Shown: positions 35,559-46,133, counted from the stretch's first letter. The stretch: 64,000 bases of DNA from Lonepinella koalarum (GCF_004565475.1 NZ_SRHX01000001.1:186001-250000); one strand, 5' to 3'. Made by a program: numbers and translations. The notes: generated from the sequence alone by a model not told the origin.

Positions 35559-35651
35559 TTAGTCTTTTGGTAAAATATAAAGCGAAACTAACAGTCCACC
35601 CCAAATAATGCCTAGGGCGACAATCATCATAATAATGGCACTGGTACTCAT
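35559..35651 (-). CDS. Small subunit of NSS methionine/alanine transporter (MetS-like, 30 aa)
   Basis: A 30-codon gene: MSTSAIIMMIVALGIIWGGLLVSLYILPKD, a single membrane helix with short ends. It begins 1 nt after the stop of the large transporter gene (TAA-G-ATG), so the two are translationally coupled. The sequence fits the MetS/MaaP small-subunit family, which is needed by NSS transporters such as MetP. Confident from both sequence pattern and position. It is easily missed because of its size. Confidence 0.88.
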   Translation of the reverse strand: MSTSAIIMMIVALGIIWGGLLVSLYILPKD

Positions 35652-35652
35652 C

Positions 35653-37164
35653 TTATTCCCCTTTTTCTACGCGGTGTTCTGCTAAAACTTCATCTTTCCA
35701 TTTTAAGCGAGAGAGTAAAATAGAAACGACAACTAAGGCAATTGCCATTCCCCAACCAAAGGTATTGACAAACCAGCTTGGATAGCCTTCATAACCCTCA
35801 CTAAATACTTTGGCACCTTCACTTAATAACATAAAGGCTAAAATACCTGTCGTGATAACGATACATAAACGCCATACAAAACCCACTTTGAATGATGAGG
35901 TTTCATTTAAATGATTACCTAATACACTTAGTTTCTCGTTAGCTACAATCGCAATTAATGACACAAATGCCACTGCAACAATACCAAAGTAGTTGACGAA
36001 TTTATCCATTACATCAAGCATTGGTAAACCTGTTGTTGTACCAAATAAGAATACTGAAACCACCATCATAGGTAAGCCTACTAAGAAAGTAACTTTAGAG
36101 CGGCGAATACGAAGTTTATCTTGTACAGCGGAAATAATGACCTCAATCACCGAAATAAACGAGGTTAATGCAGCAAAGGTCAGTGAACCAAAGAATAACA
36201 CGCCAAGCACTTGACCAAATGGTGCTTCATTAATAATAGTTGGGAATGCAAAGAAAGCTAAACCGATACCACCTTTTGCTACTTCACTCACTTCCTGACC
36301 ACCCGCGGTTGCCATAAAACCAAGTGCAGCAAAGACTCCGATCCCGGCTAATACTTCAAAACTAGAGTTAGCAAAACCTACCACTAAACCTGAACCGGTT
36401 AAATCAGAATCTTTTTTCAAGTAAGAGGCGTAGGTGATCATAATCCCGAAACAGATAGATAATGAGAAGAAGATTTGTCCGTAAGCAGCAATCCATACGC
36501 TTGGATCAGAGAGTTTTGACCAATCTGGCGTAAATAACGCATCCAACCCTTTGGCAGCACCCGGTAGGAATAAAGATGAAATCACCAAAATAAGGAACAT
36601 AACCACTAGTAATGGCATTAAAATAGAAGAACTTTTAGCGATCCCTTTTTGTACACCTAAGGCTAAAACTGCTAGGGCAATAATCCAAACGGCAATTAAT
36701 GGACCAACGACCATGCCAACAAATTCAAAGCTAACGCCTTGAGCAATATCGCCCATTTTTAAGAATTCACCCACGAAGAAATCAACGGGTTTATCCCCCC
36801 ATGCTTTGGTGAAAGAAAAGTAGGTATAGGTTGCCGCCCAGCCAAGCACTACCGCATAGTAAATACCAATAATCACATTGACCATCACTTGCCACCAACC
36901 GAACGTTTCAAAATGTTTGCTGAAACGACGATAAGACAATGGGGCACCACCACGATGACGATGCCCGATAGCATAGTCTAAAAATAATAATGGAATACCT
37001 GCGGTTAATAATGCGATCAAATAAGGTATAATAAATGCACCGCCTCCATTTTCATAGGTTGTGTAAGGAAAACGCCAAATGTTTCCCAAACCAACCGCTG
37101 AACCAATGGCAGCAAGAATGAACGCTCTGCGTCCAGAAAAAGTTTCACGTGTAGAATGACTCAT
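35653..37164 (-). CDS. Neurotransmitter:sodium symporter-family amino acid transporter (MetP-like)
   Basis: 503 residues with about 12 helices in the LeuT fold: [58 protein letters not shown] is the signature N-terminus with the unwound helix 1. [20 protein letters not shown] lies mid-protein. The presence of the MetS-like small subunit directly downstream points to the MetPS type (methionine/alanine). ACAAGGGGGTAGA precedes the ATG. It is divergent from the RBBP9-like gene. Confidence 0.92.
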   Translation of the reverse strand: MSHSTRETFSGRRAFILAAIGSAVGLGNIWRFPYTTYENGGGAFIIPYLIALLTAGIPLLFLDYAIGHRHRGGAPLSYRRFSKHFETFGWWQVMVNVIIGIYYAVVLGWAATYTYFSFTKAWGDKPVDFFVGEFLKMGDIAQGVSFEFVGMVVGPLIAVWIIALAVLALGVQKGIAKSSSILMPLLVVMFLILVISSLFLPGAAKGLDALFTPDWSKLSDPSVWIAAYGQIFFSLSICFGIMITYASYLKKDSDLTGSGLVVGFANSSFEVLAGIGVFAALGFMATAGGQEVSEVAKGGIGLAFFAFPTIINEAPFGQVLGVLFFGSLTFAALTSFISVIEVIISAVQDKLRIRRSKVTFLVGLPMMVVSVFLFGTTTGLPMLDVMDKFVNYFGIVAVAFVSLIAIVANEKLSVLGNHLNETSSFKVGFVWRLCIVITTGILAFMLLSEGAKVFSEGYEGYPSWFVNTFGWGMAIALVVVSILLSRLKWKDEVLAEHRVEKGE

Positions 37165-37292
37165 TCTACCCCCTTGTAATAATGTGAATTAAACAGTAGA
37201 TCCGAAAATATAAACGAAAATGCTGTTTAGTCAATAAAAAATAGATAAAAATTTGAAAAAACAATAAATCTAATCTTAAAAGTAGGTGTTTT

Positions 37293-37850
37293 ATGCTAGA
37301 TAATATTTATATTACTCATGGTTATACTGCGAATTCACAAAAACATTGGTTTGCTTGGTTAAAAGTGCGGTTAGAAAATCAAAAAATTGTTACACAAATT
37401 TTTGATATGCCAAATTCTAGTCAACCCGATCCACAGGAATGGTTAACATTTCATCAAAAAAATATTCACCAACTCGATCAAAATAGTTATTTTATCGGGC
37501 ATAGTTTAGGTTGTATTGCGACCTTACGTTTTTTACAACAAGCAAAAATAAAAATTGGCGGGGTGATTTTAGTGTCTGGTTTTGCGGAAAAATTGCCGAA
37601 TTTGCCTGAATTGGATGGGTTTAATGAAACTCGCTTAGATTTCACCGCACTTATTGATCAAATTCCGCAACGTGTGGTGATTGCATCGGACGATGATGAT
37701 GTAGTAAATGTACAATTTACTCGCCATTTAGCTCAAAATCTGCGAGCGAATTATATTGAAGTTTCTGGTTATCAACATTTTCTAGATAGACAAGGGGTGA
37801 CGGAATTACCTTTGCTGTATGATGAAGTGTTGAAAATGATACATCATTAA
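37293..37850 (+). CDS. RBBP9/YdeN-family serine hydrolase
   Basis: 185 residues: YITHGYTANSQKHWFAWLKVRLE, nucleophile GHSLGC (in YFIGHSLGCIATLRFLQQ), acid in ASDDDDVVNVQFT, and His in YQHFLDRQG. These place it in the RBBP9 (DUF1234-like) alpha/beta hydrolases, small cytosolic serine hydrolases of unknown substrate. It is followed after 18 bp by a TetR gene, probably in the same operon. It carries a USS (37364) and a complement (37645). Confidence 0.88.
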   Translation: MLDNIYITHGYTANSQKHWFAWLKVRLENQKIVTQIFDMPNSSQPDPQEWLTFHQKNIHQLDQNSYFIGHSLGCIATLRFLQQAKIKIGGVILVSGFAEKLPNLPELDGFNETRLDFTALIDQIPQRVVIASDDDDVVNVQFTRHLAQNLRANYIEVSGYQHFLDRQGVTELPLLYDEVLKMIHH

Positions 37851-37868
37851 TAGGATAGGAATAAACTC

Positions 37869-38432
37869 ATGACAGCATCTAAAACCGACTTAAGAATTAT
37901 TCGCAGCCATAAACTTATTCGCCAAGGTTTAATAGAGTTGCTTAACCAAAAAAGCTATCACGATATCAACGTACAAGATATTTTAGATGCTGCTATGGTG
38001 AATCGTTCTACCTTTTACACCTATTATTCAGGCAAAGATGATCTTGTGGGGCAGATGATTTTGGATTTAAAAACCGAGATAAAACAATTAATTGAACAAC
38101 GCCAACAAGCAGAGAATTTAGAACATTTTTTTGAAATCGCGATGCCTAAATGGTACGAACTTCGTCATCTTTTATTAGCCTTATGGAAAGTGTATACCCC
38201 ACGCCATCATCTGTTTGATGATATGGTGAAAATGTTTCAACAATCTTTTATCCAATTAGCCCAAGGAAAAAGTGTGAGTGAACAAGATTTACCATTGCAA
38301 TCACTGTTATTTGCCCATTCATTTTTAACCGCTATCCGCTTTTTCTTTGAAAAAGATGAAAAACCGAATGCGAAAAAAATTATGACCTTATGGCAGAATA
38401 CACTAGATATTGCAAGCGAGAAAAAAGGGTAA
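37869..38432 (+). CDS. TetR-family transcriptional regulator
   Basis: 187 residues. HTH: YHDINVQDILDAAMVNRSTFYTYYSGKDDLVGQMILDLK (about 32-70). The C-terminal region is a TetR_C domain (about 75-185, KWYELRHLLLALWKVYTPRHHLFDDMVKM). It probably regulates its operon partner, the RBBP9-like hydrolase. A decayed relative with unmistakable matches (YYS-KDDLV-Q, KWYELRH) lies at 53510-53787. A USS-type ACCGCACTTT follows the stop (38437). Confidence 0.88.
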   Translation: MTASKTDLRIIRSHKLIRQGLIELLNQKSYHDINVQDILDAAMVNRSTFYTYYSGKDDLVGQMILDLKTEIKQLIEQRQQAENLEHFFEIAMPKWYELRHLLLALWKVYTPRHHLFDDMVKMFQQSFIQLAQGKSVSEQDLPLQSLLFAHSFLTAIRFFFEKDEKPNAKKIMTLWQNTLDIASEKKG

Positions 38433-38589
38433 AAAACACCGCACTTTGGCATAAATAACGGATCTGCCCCATTTACAAATTTTCCCTTATCTTTTTTTAG
38501 TGCTATTACATCAAATACTTTCAAAAGTTTCAAGTATGATTAAAATTTTTATTTAGGAAATTCAATAAATTAGATATTTTTAGCTGGCA

Positions 38590-38692
38590 CTTCGTGCACT
38601 CCGACTAGAAGATAAATTAGATTTGTATTGCGTAGGCAGCAATGCTCATTTATTATTACAACGATATATAGGGGAAAGGGAGTTAAGCGATT
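38590..38692 (+). pseudogene. Small remnant of an AAA_14-type ATPase gene
   Basis: From about 38593 the plus strand reads RALRLEDKLDLYCVGSNAHLLLQRYIGERELSD and a stop. It aligns with QALRSLLLDDELDLYCTGSNAHLLSQDIAGALSG in the truncated ATPase at 12294-13310. Only this core survives. The rest of the 478-bp gap (38433-38910) holds a USS copy, and a stretch before frmA (GLSHGGEVFSDRTNADFNA then RLTDEEIFSQG, with stops between) that may be another decayed gene I cannot name. Confidence 0.6.
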
Positions 38693-38853
38693 GAAGGGAT
38701 GAATATGGCAAAATTTGATAAATAATTCGGCATGAGAGTAAAAAAGGACTCTCTCATGGTGGGGAGGTCTTTAGCGATCGTACCAACGCTGATTTCAATG
38801 CCTGATGGTCAAAATAACGCTTAACCGATGAAGAAATTTTCTCACAAGGGTAG

Positions 38854-40032
<1,179 letters not shown>

Positions 40033-40041
40033 GGAAACATC

Positions 40042-40872
40042 ATGGAATTGATTAGCGAAAATCGTTGTTTTGGCGGTAGTCATCGCCGTTATCGCCATTT
40101 TTCAAAAGCCAATCAATGCGAAATGGTGTTTGCGATTTATTTGCCACCACAAGCCTTAGTTGGTGAAAAAGTGCCGGTATTGTATTGGTTGTCGGGTTTA
40201 ACTTGTACCGATGAAAATTTCGCCACCAAAGCAGGCGCACAACGCTATGCTGCAAAACACAGTGTTGCCTTAGTGATGCCCGATACTTCACCGCGTGGCG
40301 AAAACGTAGCAAATGATGAACGCTATAATTTAGGGCAAGGAGCAGGCTTTTATGTGAATGCAACCAGTGAACCTTGGGCGAGTCATTATCAAATGTATGA
40401 TTATGTCGTGAACGAATTGCCAGTCCTGATTGAGCAGCATTTTCCAGTAAACAACATGAAAAGTATTGCAGGGCATAGTATGGGAGGACACGGGGCATTG
40501 CAAATTGCCTTGAAAAATCCTGAGCGTTATCGCAGTGTGTCCGCGTTTGCACCGATTGTAAATCCAAGCCAAACTCCTTGGGGGCAAACAGCATTTCATG
40601 CATATTTAGGTGAAAATCCTAAGGAATGGGCAAATTACGACAGCACAGAATTATTACGCCAAGTCAGCCATGCTATTCCAATTCGTATTGACCAAGGCTT
40701 GAGCGATGACTTCTACCCTGTGGAACTACAACCTGAGAAATTTATTGAGATTGCCGAACAAAAAGGTTTCTTTTTAGCATATTTTATGCACGCAGGCTAC
40801 GATCATAGTTACTATTTTGTAAGTAGTTTTATTGGTGAGCATATTGCGTTTCATGCTCAATATTTGAAATAG
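40042..40872 (+). CDS. fghA: S-formylglutathione hydrolase
   Basis: Hydrolyses S-formylglutathione to formate and glutathione, the second step of formaldehyde detoxification. 276 residues: VPVLYWLSGLTCTDENFATKAGAQRYAAKHSVALVMPDTSPRG, nucleophile GHSMGGHGAL, acid in GLSDDFYPVEL, and His in GYDHSYYFV. These are the full esterase D/FghA (FrmB) signatures at the normal length. AAGGAAACATC precedes the ATG, and the gene shares an operon with frmA. A clear terminator follows. Confidence 0.96.
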   Translation: MELISENRCFGGSHRRYRHFSKANQCEMVFAIYLPPQALVGEKVPVLYWLSGLTCTDENFATKAGAQRYAAKHSVALVMPDTSPRGENVANDERYNLGQGAGFYVNATSEPWASHYQMYDYVVNELPVLIEQHFPVNNMKSIAGHSMGGHGALQIALKNPERYRSVSAFAPIVNPSQTPWGQTAFHAYLGENPKEWANYDSTELLRQVSHAIPIRIDQGLSDDFYPVELQPEKFIEIAEQKGFFLAYFMHAGYDHSYYFVSSFIGEHIAFHAQYLK

Positions 40873-40877
40873 AATTT

Positions 40878-40901
40878 AAGCCAGCTTGCACTGGCTTTTT
40901 T
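40878..40901 (+). terminator. Intrinsic terminator after frmA-fghA
   Basis: AAGCCAG (40878-40884) and CTGGCTT (40891-40897) form a perfect stem with a 6-nt loop, followed by a T run to 40901. It lies 6 bp after the hydrolase stop codon. Confidence 0.9.
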
Positions 40902-40974
40902 ATCAAATATGTGCTTAATTTTTTAGGGCAAAGAATAACCTGCCCCAAAGTGCGGTGCATTTAGTTACAAACGA

Positions 40975-41547
40975 TTAAATAATGACTAAACCACCATCAC
41001 GCTGGATTTGCCCACTGACAGCTAAATTAATCAATAACAGCCCCGCACTTTCTAACAATCTAGCACGTTGTAATTTACCTGCATCCACTAATTTGGCACC
41101 ACTGTTTGCTAACGCCGCAAAAATGGCTTGTTTAGCCTCTTGACTGTCACTTGCAAAGAGTAAACTGGCTGGATTGCCTTTTACTTGGCAAGTTGCCAAA
41201 GAGTCAGAAAAGTTGATATTAAACCCTTTTACTACTTGGCTTTGTAGTAATTTCCCCGCCAAAATTTCTGCATTGGATGTGCCTTGTGGTACCAGCAATT
41301 CATCAAGATTAGCAAAGCTAATTGGGTTGGTAATATCAATCACGATTTTGCCAGCAAAATGTTTGCCGTGGGTTTCTACTAACGGGGCAAGATCAGGGAA
41401 TTTCACCGCTAATACCACGATGTTGCCGAGTTCATGCCCATCATAGTCCCGTCCGATAATATCAATCTCGTTGCCACAACGTGCAAAGAGTTTGGCGATT
41501 TGTGAACCAATCATGCCACGTCCGCCGAAAATACTAATTTTTGCCAT
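40975..41547 (-). CDS. NAD(P)-binding oxidoreductase of the F420-dependent NADP reductase-like family
   Basis: 190 residues from ATG 41547 (MAKISIFGGRGMIGSQIAKLFARCGNEIDIIGRDY): GxGxxG-type dinucleotide loop GGRGMIG, then IVVLAVKFPDLAPLV, GKIVIDITNPISF, KGFNINFSDSLA and a C-terminal ARLLESAGLLLINLAVSGQ. These match the NADP-oxidoreductase, coenzyme F420-dependent family, whose bacterial members mostly use flavins or unknown partners rather than F420. AGGAGCAAAAA precedes the ATG; a longer frame to 41643 has a hydrophobic extension and is unlikely. Substrate unknown. It is on the same strand as the TSUP transporter 129 bp upstream. Confidence 0.82.
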   Translation of the reverse strand: MAKISIFGGRGMIGSQIAKLFARCGNEIDIIGRDYDGHELGNIVVLAVKFPDLAPLVETHGKHFAGKIVIDITNPISFANLDELLVPQGTSNAEILAGKLLQSQVVKGFNINFSDSLATCQVKGNPASLLFASDSQEAKQAIFAALANSGAKLVDAGKLQRARLLESAGLLLINLAVSGQIQRDGGLVII

Positions 41548-41676
41548 TTTTTGCTCCTGTTTTAACCAAAAGATAAGTTTATTGTAAGGCGTGGTATGCG
41601 TGAATACAAGCGACAAAAAGAGATAAATAAGTAGGTAAAGCATACGAAAACAAGGGGAGTGTTGTTTTTGTGCTAT

Positions 41677-42438
41677 TTATACCAATAACACCGCCATTAA
41701 CCCACTCGCCTCTACTTTTAACCCTAAAATCAGCAATACTACATAGACTAAATTTCTAAAAAATAAGGTACTTAATTTAGGGCGAATATAAACGCCCATA
41801 AATAAAAACACGATAGAAATGAGCATAATTAGACATAGCATTACATATTGCGTGCTAAATAAATAACTTAATTCTTGGTGTAATAAACTAATTTGTAACA
41901 ATTTGCTCAATAAATAACAAATATTACTCACTTTGACGATTTCATCTTTATTATCGCTACGATTGAGTAAATACATCATTAAAATCGGCGACATAGCATT
42001 GGTACTACTACCGACTAAACCTGCGATAAAACCGAATATAATTTGATTGTAGTGCGTATTTTTGACATTAAAGGGTTGAATTGATGTATATTGACTTAAT
42101 AAACCTGTGATAGCGTAATATAAAGTTACCACTGCCATGACTAAATATAAAAAGGCATCCGACACAATCAGCAATAATTTTACCCCTAAAATACTGCCTA
42201 TCACGCTAAATAAAATTAAACGCCAATAATATTGGCAATACGCCCATAATGTTAATTTTTGCGTTTTCGGTTTTACCCATAATACGAGTAAGCTCATCAT
42301 GGCACAAGGAATAGCAAGCATGACAATCGCATGTGATAAGGGCATATGCAATGATAAGGCGACTGTACCTATCATCGGAAAGCCCATGCCTGTAATACCG
42401 TGCAAAATGCTGGCTAAAATAATGGCAATATACAGCAT
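41677..42438 (-). CDS. TSUP-family anion exporter (TauE/SafE)
   Basis: 253 residues with about eight membrane helices. MLYIAIILASILHGITGMGFPMIGTVALSLHMPLSHAIVMLAIPCAMM is the first TauE/SafE half with the G(xx)GFG-like motif (GITGMGFPM). The second half starts QIIFGFIAGLVGSSTNAMSPILMMYLL. Family members export sulfite, sulfoacetate or related organosulfur anions; the substrate here is unknown. Possibly co-transcribed with the reductase downstream. Confidence 0.85.
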   Translation of the reverse strand: MLYIAIILASILHGITGMGFPMIGTVALSLHMPLSHAIVMLAIPCAMMSLLVLWVKPKTQKLTLWAYCQYYWRLILFSVIGSILGVKLLLIVSDAFLYLVMAVVTLYYAITGLLSQYTSIQPFNVKNTHYNQIIFGFIAGLVGSSTNAMSPILMMYLLNRSDNKDEIVKVSNICYLLSKLLQISLLHQELSYLFSTQYVMLCLIMLISIVFLFMGVYIRPKLSTLFFRNLVYVVLLILGLKVEASGLMAVLLV

Positions 42439-42575
42439 CGCTATTTCCTGGGGGATTGATGGTGAGAGATATCAATATATTATCATTGTATTTCCAAGCA
42501 GAACAAGCCAAAAATAAATCAGCAAAACTGCGGTGCAAATTTTGCCTATTTTGGCAAGATAAGCGCAAAAAAAAT

Positions 42576-42616
42576 ACCGCACATTTGGATGATGTACAAA
42601 TGTAAGGTGTTTTTTT
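42576..42616. terminator. Hairpin between TSUP gene and HXXEE gene
   Basis: ACATTTG (42581-42587) pairs with CAAATGT (42597-42603), extended by ACC/GGT on the outside. T run 42609-42616 on the plus side, and A run before 42575 giving Ts on the minus side. It lies 14 bp past the HXXEE gene's stop, so it probably ends that operon. Confidence 0.65.
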
Positions 42617-42630
42617 GAGAGGCTGGCAAA

Positions 42631-43293
42631 TTATTGGGGGTTCTTAATTTCTTTCACTCTATCTGCCGCATAACCCCAAATACGATCTTCACGATATGGG
42701 TATGGACTGTTGCGGTCTTTGAGTAGCATAATTGGAATAACCCATAATACACATAGTGATGCAAAACCGCCAATAATACCGATAACGTAATCTGTACTGG
42801 TGACTAAGTTATGGCTTTCAATATACCAAATATAATAAATCATTACTGGAATATTGAGTAGAAAGATTGAGCCGAATCCCGGATTGTACCAACGACGTAA
42901 TTTATATGAAGTTACCCCATGATTAGTGACTTGCAAGCAGGCTTGTAATACTTGGATTAAGCCGTACCAAATGCAATCAGGGAAAATAATTGCAATGATA
43001 TAGAATGTATAGCAAAGGAATACATTGTTGATCATCACTAAATTGGCATTAGTGGGATAACGGTTAAAATCATTACCGTGGTTGCCTAATAACACGATAT
43101 TAAAAATGCTAGGGAAACCACCCGGATAAGCATATTCTTCAAATTGGTGTACTAACATTGCCATCCAACTTAAAGTTAAAATCACTTGGATTTCGCTTAG
43201 TTGATTGTGTCCCCAAAGGGCGAGATAGTAGGCAAGCAAAATAAATAGCACCATACCTACGTTATACCAGTTATGACGATACCAATTCATCAT
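42631..43293 (-). CDS. HXXEE domain-containing membrane protein
   Basis: 220 residues with about six hydrophobic segments. The defining motif HQFEEYAYPGGFP (H-x-x-E-E, about residues 50-55) follows the first helices, and a second His appears in LVTNHGVTSY. HXXEE proteins are uncharacterised integral membrane proteins. AAGGAGTTTACA precedes tandem ATGs at 43291-43293 and 43288-43290. It is the last gene of a three-gene operon, 10 bp after the DUF1330 gene. No function can be assigned; the conserved His and Glu could bind a metal. Confidence 0.8.
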   Translation of the reverse strand: MMNWYRHNWYNVGMVLFILLAYYLALWGHNQLSEIQVILTLSWMAMLVHQFEEYAYPGGFPSIFNIVLLGNHGNDFNRYPTNANLVMINNVFLCYTFYIIAIIFPDCIWYGLIQVLQACLQVTNHGVTSYKLRRWYNPGFGSIFLLNIPVMIYYIWYIESHNLVTSTDYVIGIIGGFASLCVLWVIPIMLLKDRNSPYPYREDRIWGYAADRVKEIKNPQ

Positions 43294-43303
43294 TGTAAAC
43301 TCC

Positions 43304-43660
43304 TTATTTTGTTTCTGTTGCTTCAACAATTAATACTCGAGATGTGCTACTGTCTTTGCGACTTTTATTGATTTTTTGATAGAAATCTGAGTGATACCAG
43401 GCTTGAGCTTGTTCTGCATTTTCAAATTCAATAATGCTGACTACGCCATTTGAATCACCTTCAAGCATTTCTGGCTTGGTGGCTTTTAGCACTACTTTAC
43501 CGCCATAAGGTTTAAGCGAATCCATAAAACCTGCACGATATTCTTGCATTCCTGCTTGGTTCGTAACATTTACTTCACCAATCACATAAGCAGGGGCAGC
43601 TAATACTGATCCAGTGAAAAGTGCGGTAAAAATTATGGAAATTAATTTAATAAATTTCAT
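43304..43660 (-). CDS. Exported DUF1330-family protein
   Basis: 118 residues. A signal peptide (MKFIKLISIIFTALFTGSVLAAPA, cleavage likely after LAA or LAAPA) precedes a dimeric alpha-beta barrel domain of the DUF1330 type: AYVIGEVNVTNQAGMQEYRAGFMDSLKPYGGKVVLKA, and VVSIIEFENAEQAQAWYHSDFYQKINKSRKDSS. Most DUF1330 proteins are cytosolic; here the domain appears periplasmic. Middle gene of the operon 42631-44377, with GGAGACAACG before the ATG. Function unknown. Confidence 0.85.
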   Translation of the reverse strand: MKFIKLISIIFTALFTGSVLAAPAYVIGEVNVTNQAGMQEYRAGFMDSLKPYGGKVVLKATKPEMLEGDSNGVVSIIEFENAEQAQAWYHSDFYQKINKSRKDSSTSRVLIVEATETK

Positions 43661-43684
43661 CGTTGTCTCCTTGTTAATAGAAAA

Positions 43685-44377
43685 TTATGCTTTCTCTTTG
43701 GCAAGTTGTTCCATTGCCATTCTCGCCCAGTTACGCCATTCAATCGCTAAGTGCCATTTATGCCCTTCAATCATTTCTTGATCTACGCCTTTTGGCATAA
43801 ATACGCCAAGTAACACTTCGCAACCGGTGTCAGTATTGCGGAACTGGTGGAATGCTGCCACGGCAGTTGAATGATCACCCTCAATCACAGGGCAAGAAAT
43901 GTAATTTACGTACGGATATTTTGCTTCATCACGAATCGCTTTTGCTTGTGCTGGAGCATTTTCAATACTTGGGTAGAATTTGCCGATTAAATTCACTGGC
44001 TTATCCCAACAGCCCACGGTTTCAATAATACGGCGATTGCCACCCTCGGTATCTTTAATCATGTAATGCTCAGGGTTCGCTTTCCAGTTGGTTTGCTCGC
44101 TGAATGTACGGAAACATTTTAAGAAGTCTTCTGCTTTCAAGCCGTCAACTTGCATCACAGCTTGGCTTAATACCAACTCACCATTGCAAGTGTTTGCGAA
44201 GTGTTGGAATTTCACATCCATTTCGTCCATTTCTTGTTTAAGAATACGATCTACACCTTCGTGTCCTAATTTAGTTTTGATTAAATCTAAAGCGATATAA
44301 GCACGTTCTAATTCTTTGCGAAGTAATTCAATTTCGCTGATTTCTTGACCGTTGATGATTGAACGAATATTTGACAT
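43685..44377 (-). CDS. Unrecognised 230-residue soluble protein, first gene of the DUF1330/HXXEE operon
   Basis: I do not recognise this family. The start is taken at ATG 44377 (MSNIRSIINGQEISEIELLRKELERAYIALDLIK), with TTAGGAGAACAAAA upstream. The N-terminal 60 residues look like a charged helix or coiled coil; the rest is mixed alpha/beta, with GELVLSQAVMQVDGLKAEDFLKCFRTFSEQTNWKANPEHYMIKDTEGGNRRIIETVGCWD and a C-terminal amphipathic helix (GHKWHLAIEWRNWARMAMEQLAKEKA). The layout loosely recalls START-like ligand-binding folds, which is only a guess. It has no signal peptide, while its two partners are exported and membrane-bound. Confidence 0.75.
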   Translation of the reverse strand: MSNIRSIINGQEISEIELLRKELERAYIALDLIKTKLGHEGVDRILKQEMDEMDVKFQHFANTCNGELVLSQAVMQVDGLKAEDFLKCFRTFSEQTNWKANPEHYMIKDTEGGNRRIIETVGCWDKPVNLIGKFYPSIENAPAQAKAIRDEAKYPYVNYISCPVIEGDHSTAVAAFHQFRNTDTGCEVLLGVFMPKGVDQEMIEGHKWHLAIEWRNWARMAMEQLAKEKA

Positions 44378-44504
44378 TTTTGTTCTCCTAATTGAGTGAT
44401 TAATTACATAAAGCTCGTTGGCTTTCAATGGTTATTATTATAAATTGATTACCAACTGAAACAACCAACAGCAATAAGTAGTACTATAGGGATAAGCAGA
44501 CATA

Positions 44505-44529
44505 TTGTTTATTTTGTATGGATAAACAA
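44505..44529. promoter_or_regulatory. Palindromic operator-like site upstream of the DUF1330 operon
   Basis: TTGTTTAT (44505-44512) and ATAAACAA (44522-44529) are perfect inverted repeats 9 bp apart, in the 205-bp gap between coaA and the 44377 start. No regulator gene is adjacent. A repressor or LysR-type protein could bind it. USS copy at 44567 lies closer to coaA. Confidence 0.45.
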
Positions 44530-44582
44530 ATTTTATATAGTTATATTGTTGGGTGAAATCATAAAGTGCGGTATTTTTTCCA

Positions 44583-45527
44583 CTATTTTCTTAACTTCAC
44601 TAATTCTACCGCATGATCAGCCCCTTTTTTGAGAATAAGATTTGCCCGTTCTCTGGTGGGTAAAATATTTTCTTTCAAATTTAACCCATTAATATCATCC
44701 CAAATTTTGCCAGCGGTTTGAATGGCTTTTGGTTCGGATAAATTCGCATAATGTTTGAAATAAGAATTTGGATTATTAAATGCACTTTGGCGGAGTTTTA
44801 GGAAACGATGGATATACCATTTTTTTAGTAATTCTTCTTCAGCATCTACATAAATAGAAAAATCTACAAAATCCGAGACAAAGATTTCTGCTTTAGTGCT
44901 GATTTGTAATACATTTAAACCTTCTAAAATTAAGATGTCAGGTTGATCAATGATATTAAATTGATCGGGGATAATATCATAGGTTAAATGTGAATAAATG
45001 GGGGCTTTGACGTTGTTTTTGCCGGATTTAATATCGGCTAAAAATTGTAGAAGTTTTGGGGTGTCATAAGAAATTGGAAACCCTTTTTTATCTAAGATTT
45101 TTTTTTCTTTAAGTATATCGAGTGGATATAGAAATCCATCTGTGGTGATGAGATCTACTTTACGTTCATTCGGCCACTGGCTTAATAAAGTTTGAATAAT
45201 TCGAGCTGATGTACTTTTCCCCCCCGCTACACTCCCTGCAATACTAATAATATAGGGAACCGTTGGGTTTTGTACGCCTAAGAAACGGTTTAATACGGTT
45301 TGGCGGCGGATATTTTCTTCAATGTAATAATTGAGCAAACGAACTAATGGCAAATATATCGTACTGACTTCATCTAAGGAAAGCTCTTCATTGAAACCTA
45401 ATAGTGGCTTTAGATCTTGTTCTGTCAGTTTTAATGGAACAGATTTTCGCAATTCCGCCCATTGTTCACGTTCAAAGGTTAAAAAAGGACTAAGAGGTTT
45501 GCTGTTAGAATAAATAACGTCCGTCAC
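44583..45527 (-). CDS. coaA: Type I pantothenate kinase CoaA
   Basis: Phosphorylates pantothenate, the first committed step to coenzyme A. Taken from GTG 45527 ([39 protein letters not shown]), 314 residues, the usual CoaA length; the open frame continues upstream another 22 codons into sequence without family likeness. Motifs: [21 protein letters not shown] (P-loop), [18 protein letters not shown], and [10 protein letters not shown]. It lies next to the tRNA-tuf cluster as in many gamma-proteobacteria. Confidence 0.94.
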   Translation of the reverse strand: MTDVIYSNSKPLSPFLTFEREQWAELRKSVPLKLTEQDLKPLLGFNEELSLDEVSTIYLPLVRLLNYYIEENIRRQTVLNRFLGVQNPTVPYIISIAGSVAGGKSTSARIIQTLLSQWPNERKVDLITTDGFLYPLDILKEKKILDKKGFPISYDTPKLLQFLADIKSGKNNVKAPIYSHLTYDIIPDQFNIIDQPDILILEGLNVLQISTKAEIFVSDFVDFSIYVDAEEELLKKWYIHRFLKLRQSAFNNPNSYFKHYANLSEPKAIQTAGKIWDDINGLNLKENILPTRERANLILKKGADHAVELVKLRK

Positions 45528-45743
45528 AATAATATCTTTAGTAGAATAATATAAGATATGCAAAATATACCTTAATTTGCGGTAAAGTGGCATAAATTTT
45601 TATAACAATGTTAGTGTTTAAAACAGAATGATGAAATTCTGCTTGTTTATTAGTCGAATAATAGGAAATTTCGCTTTTTTTATTAAAAAATACTTGTCAG
45701 GGCGTAAAATTTCCCTATAATACGCCTCACTTGCTTACGATAT

Positions 45744-45819
<76 letters not shown>

Positions 45820-45849
45820 TTATTTTTCGTAAACAAGCAATTCATTTGT

Positions 45850-45934
45850 GGAGGGGTTCCCGAGCGGCCAAAGGGGGCAGACTGTAAATCTGTTGGCTCA
45901 GCCTTCGAAGGTTCGAATCCTTCTCCCTCCACCA
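45850..45934 (+). tRNA. tRNA-Tyr (anticodon GTA)
   Basis: Acceptor GGAGGGG pairs imperfectly with TCCCTCC; anticodon loop CTGTAAA carries GTA; a long variable arm (TGGCTCAGCCTTC) is typical of tRNA-Tyr; T loop GGTTCGAATCC; CCA encoded. Confidence 0.97.
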
Positions 45935-45975
45935 TTCTTAATGAATTTGTTTGATGGACAGATGAATTTAGGACT

Positions 45976-46050
<75 letters not shown>

Positions 46051-46057
46051 AGTAAGC

Positions 46058-46133
46058 GCTGATATAGCTCAGTTGGTAGAGCGCACCCTTGGTAAGGGTG
46101 AGGTCGGCGGTTCAAATCCGCCTATCAGCACCA
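46058..46133 (+). tRNA. tRNA-Thr (anticodon GGT)
   Basis: Acceptor GCTGATA pairs with TATCAGC; D arm TAGCTCAGTTGGTAGAGCG; anticodon arm CACCC-TTGGTAA-GGGTG with GGT; T arm GGCGGTTCAAATCCGCC; CCA encoded. It lies 107 bp before tuf; the Thr-Tyr-Gly-Thr-tuf order equals the E. coli tufB operon. Confidence 0.97.
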
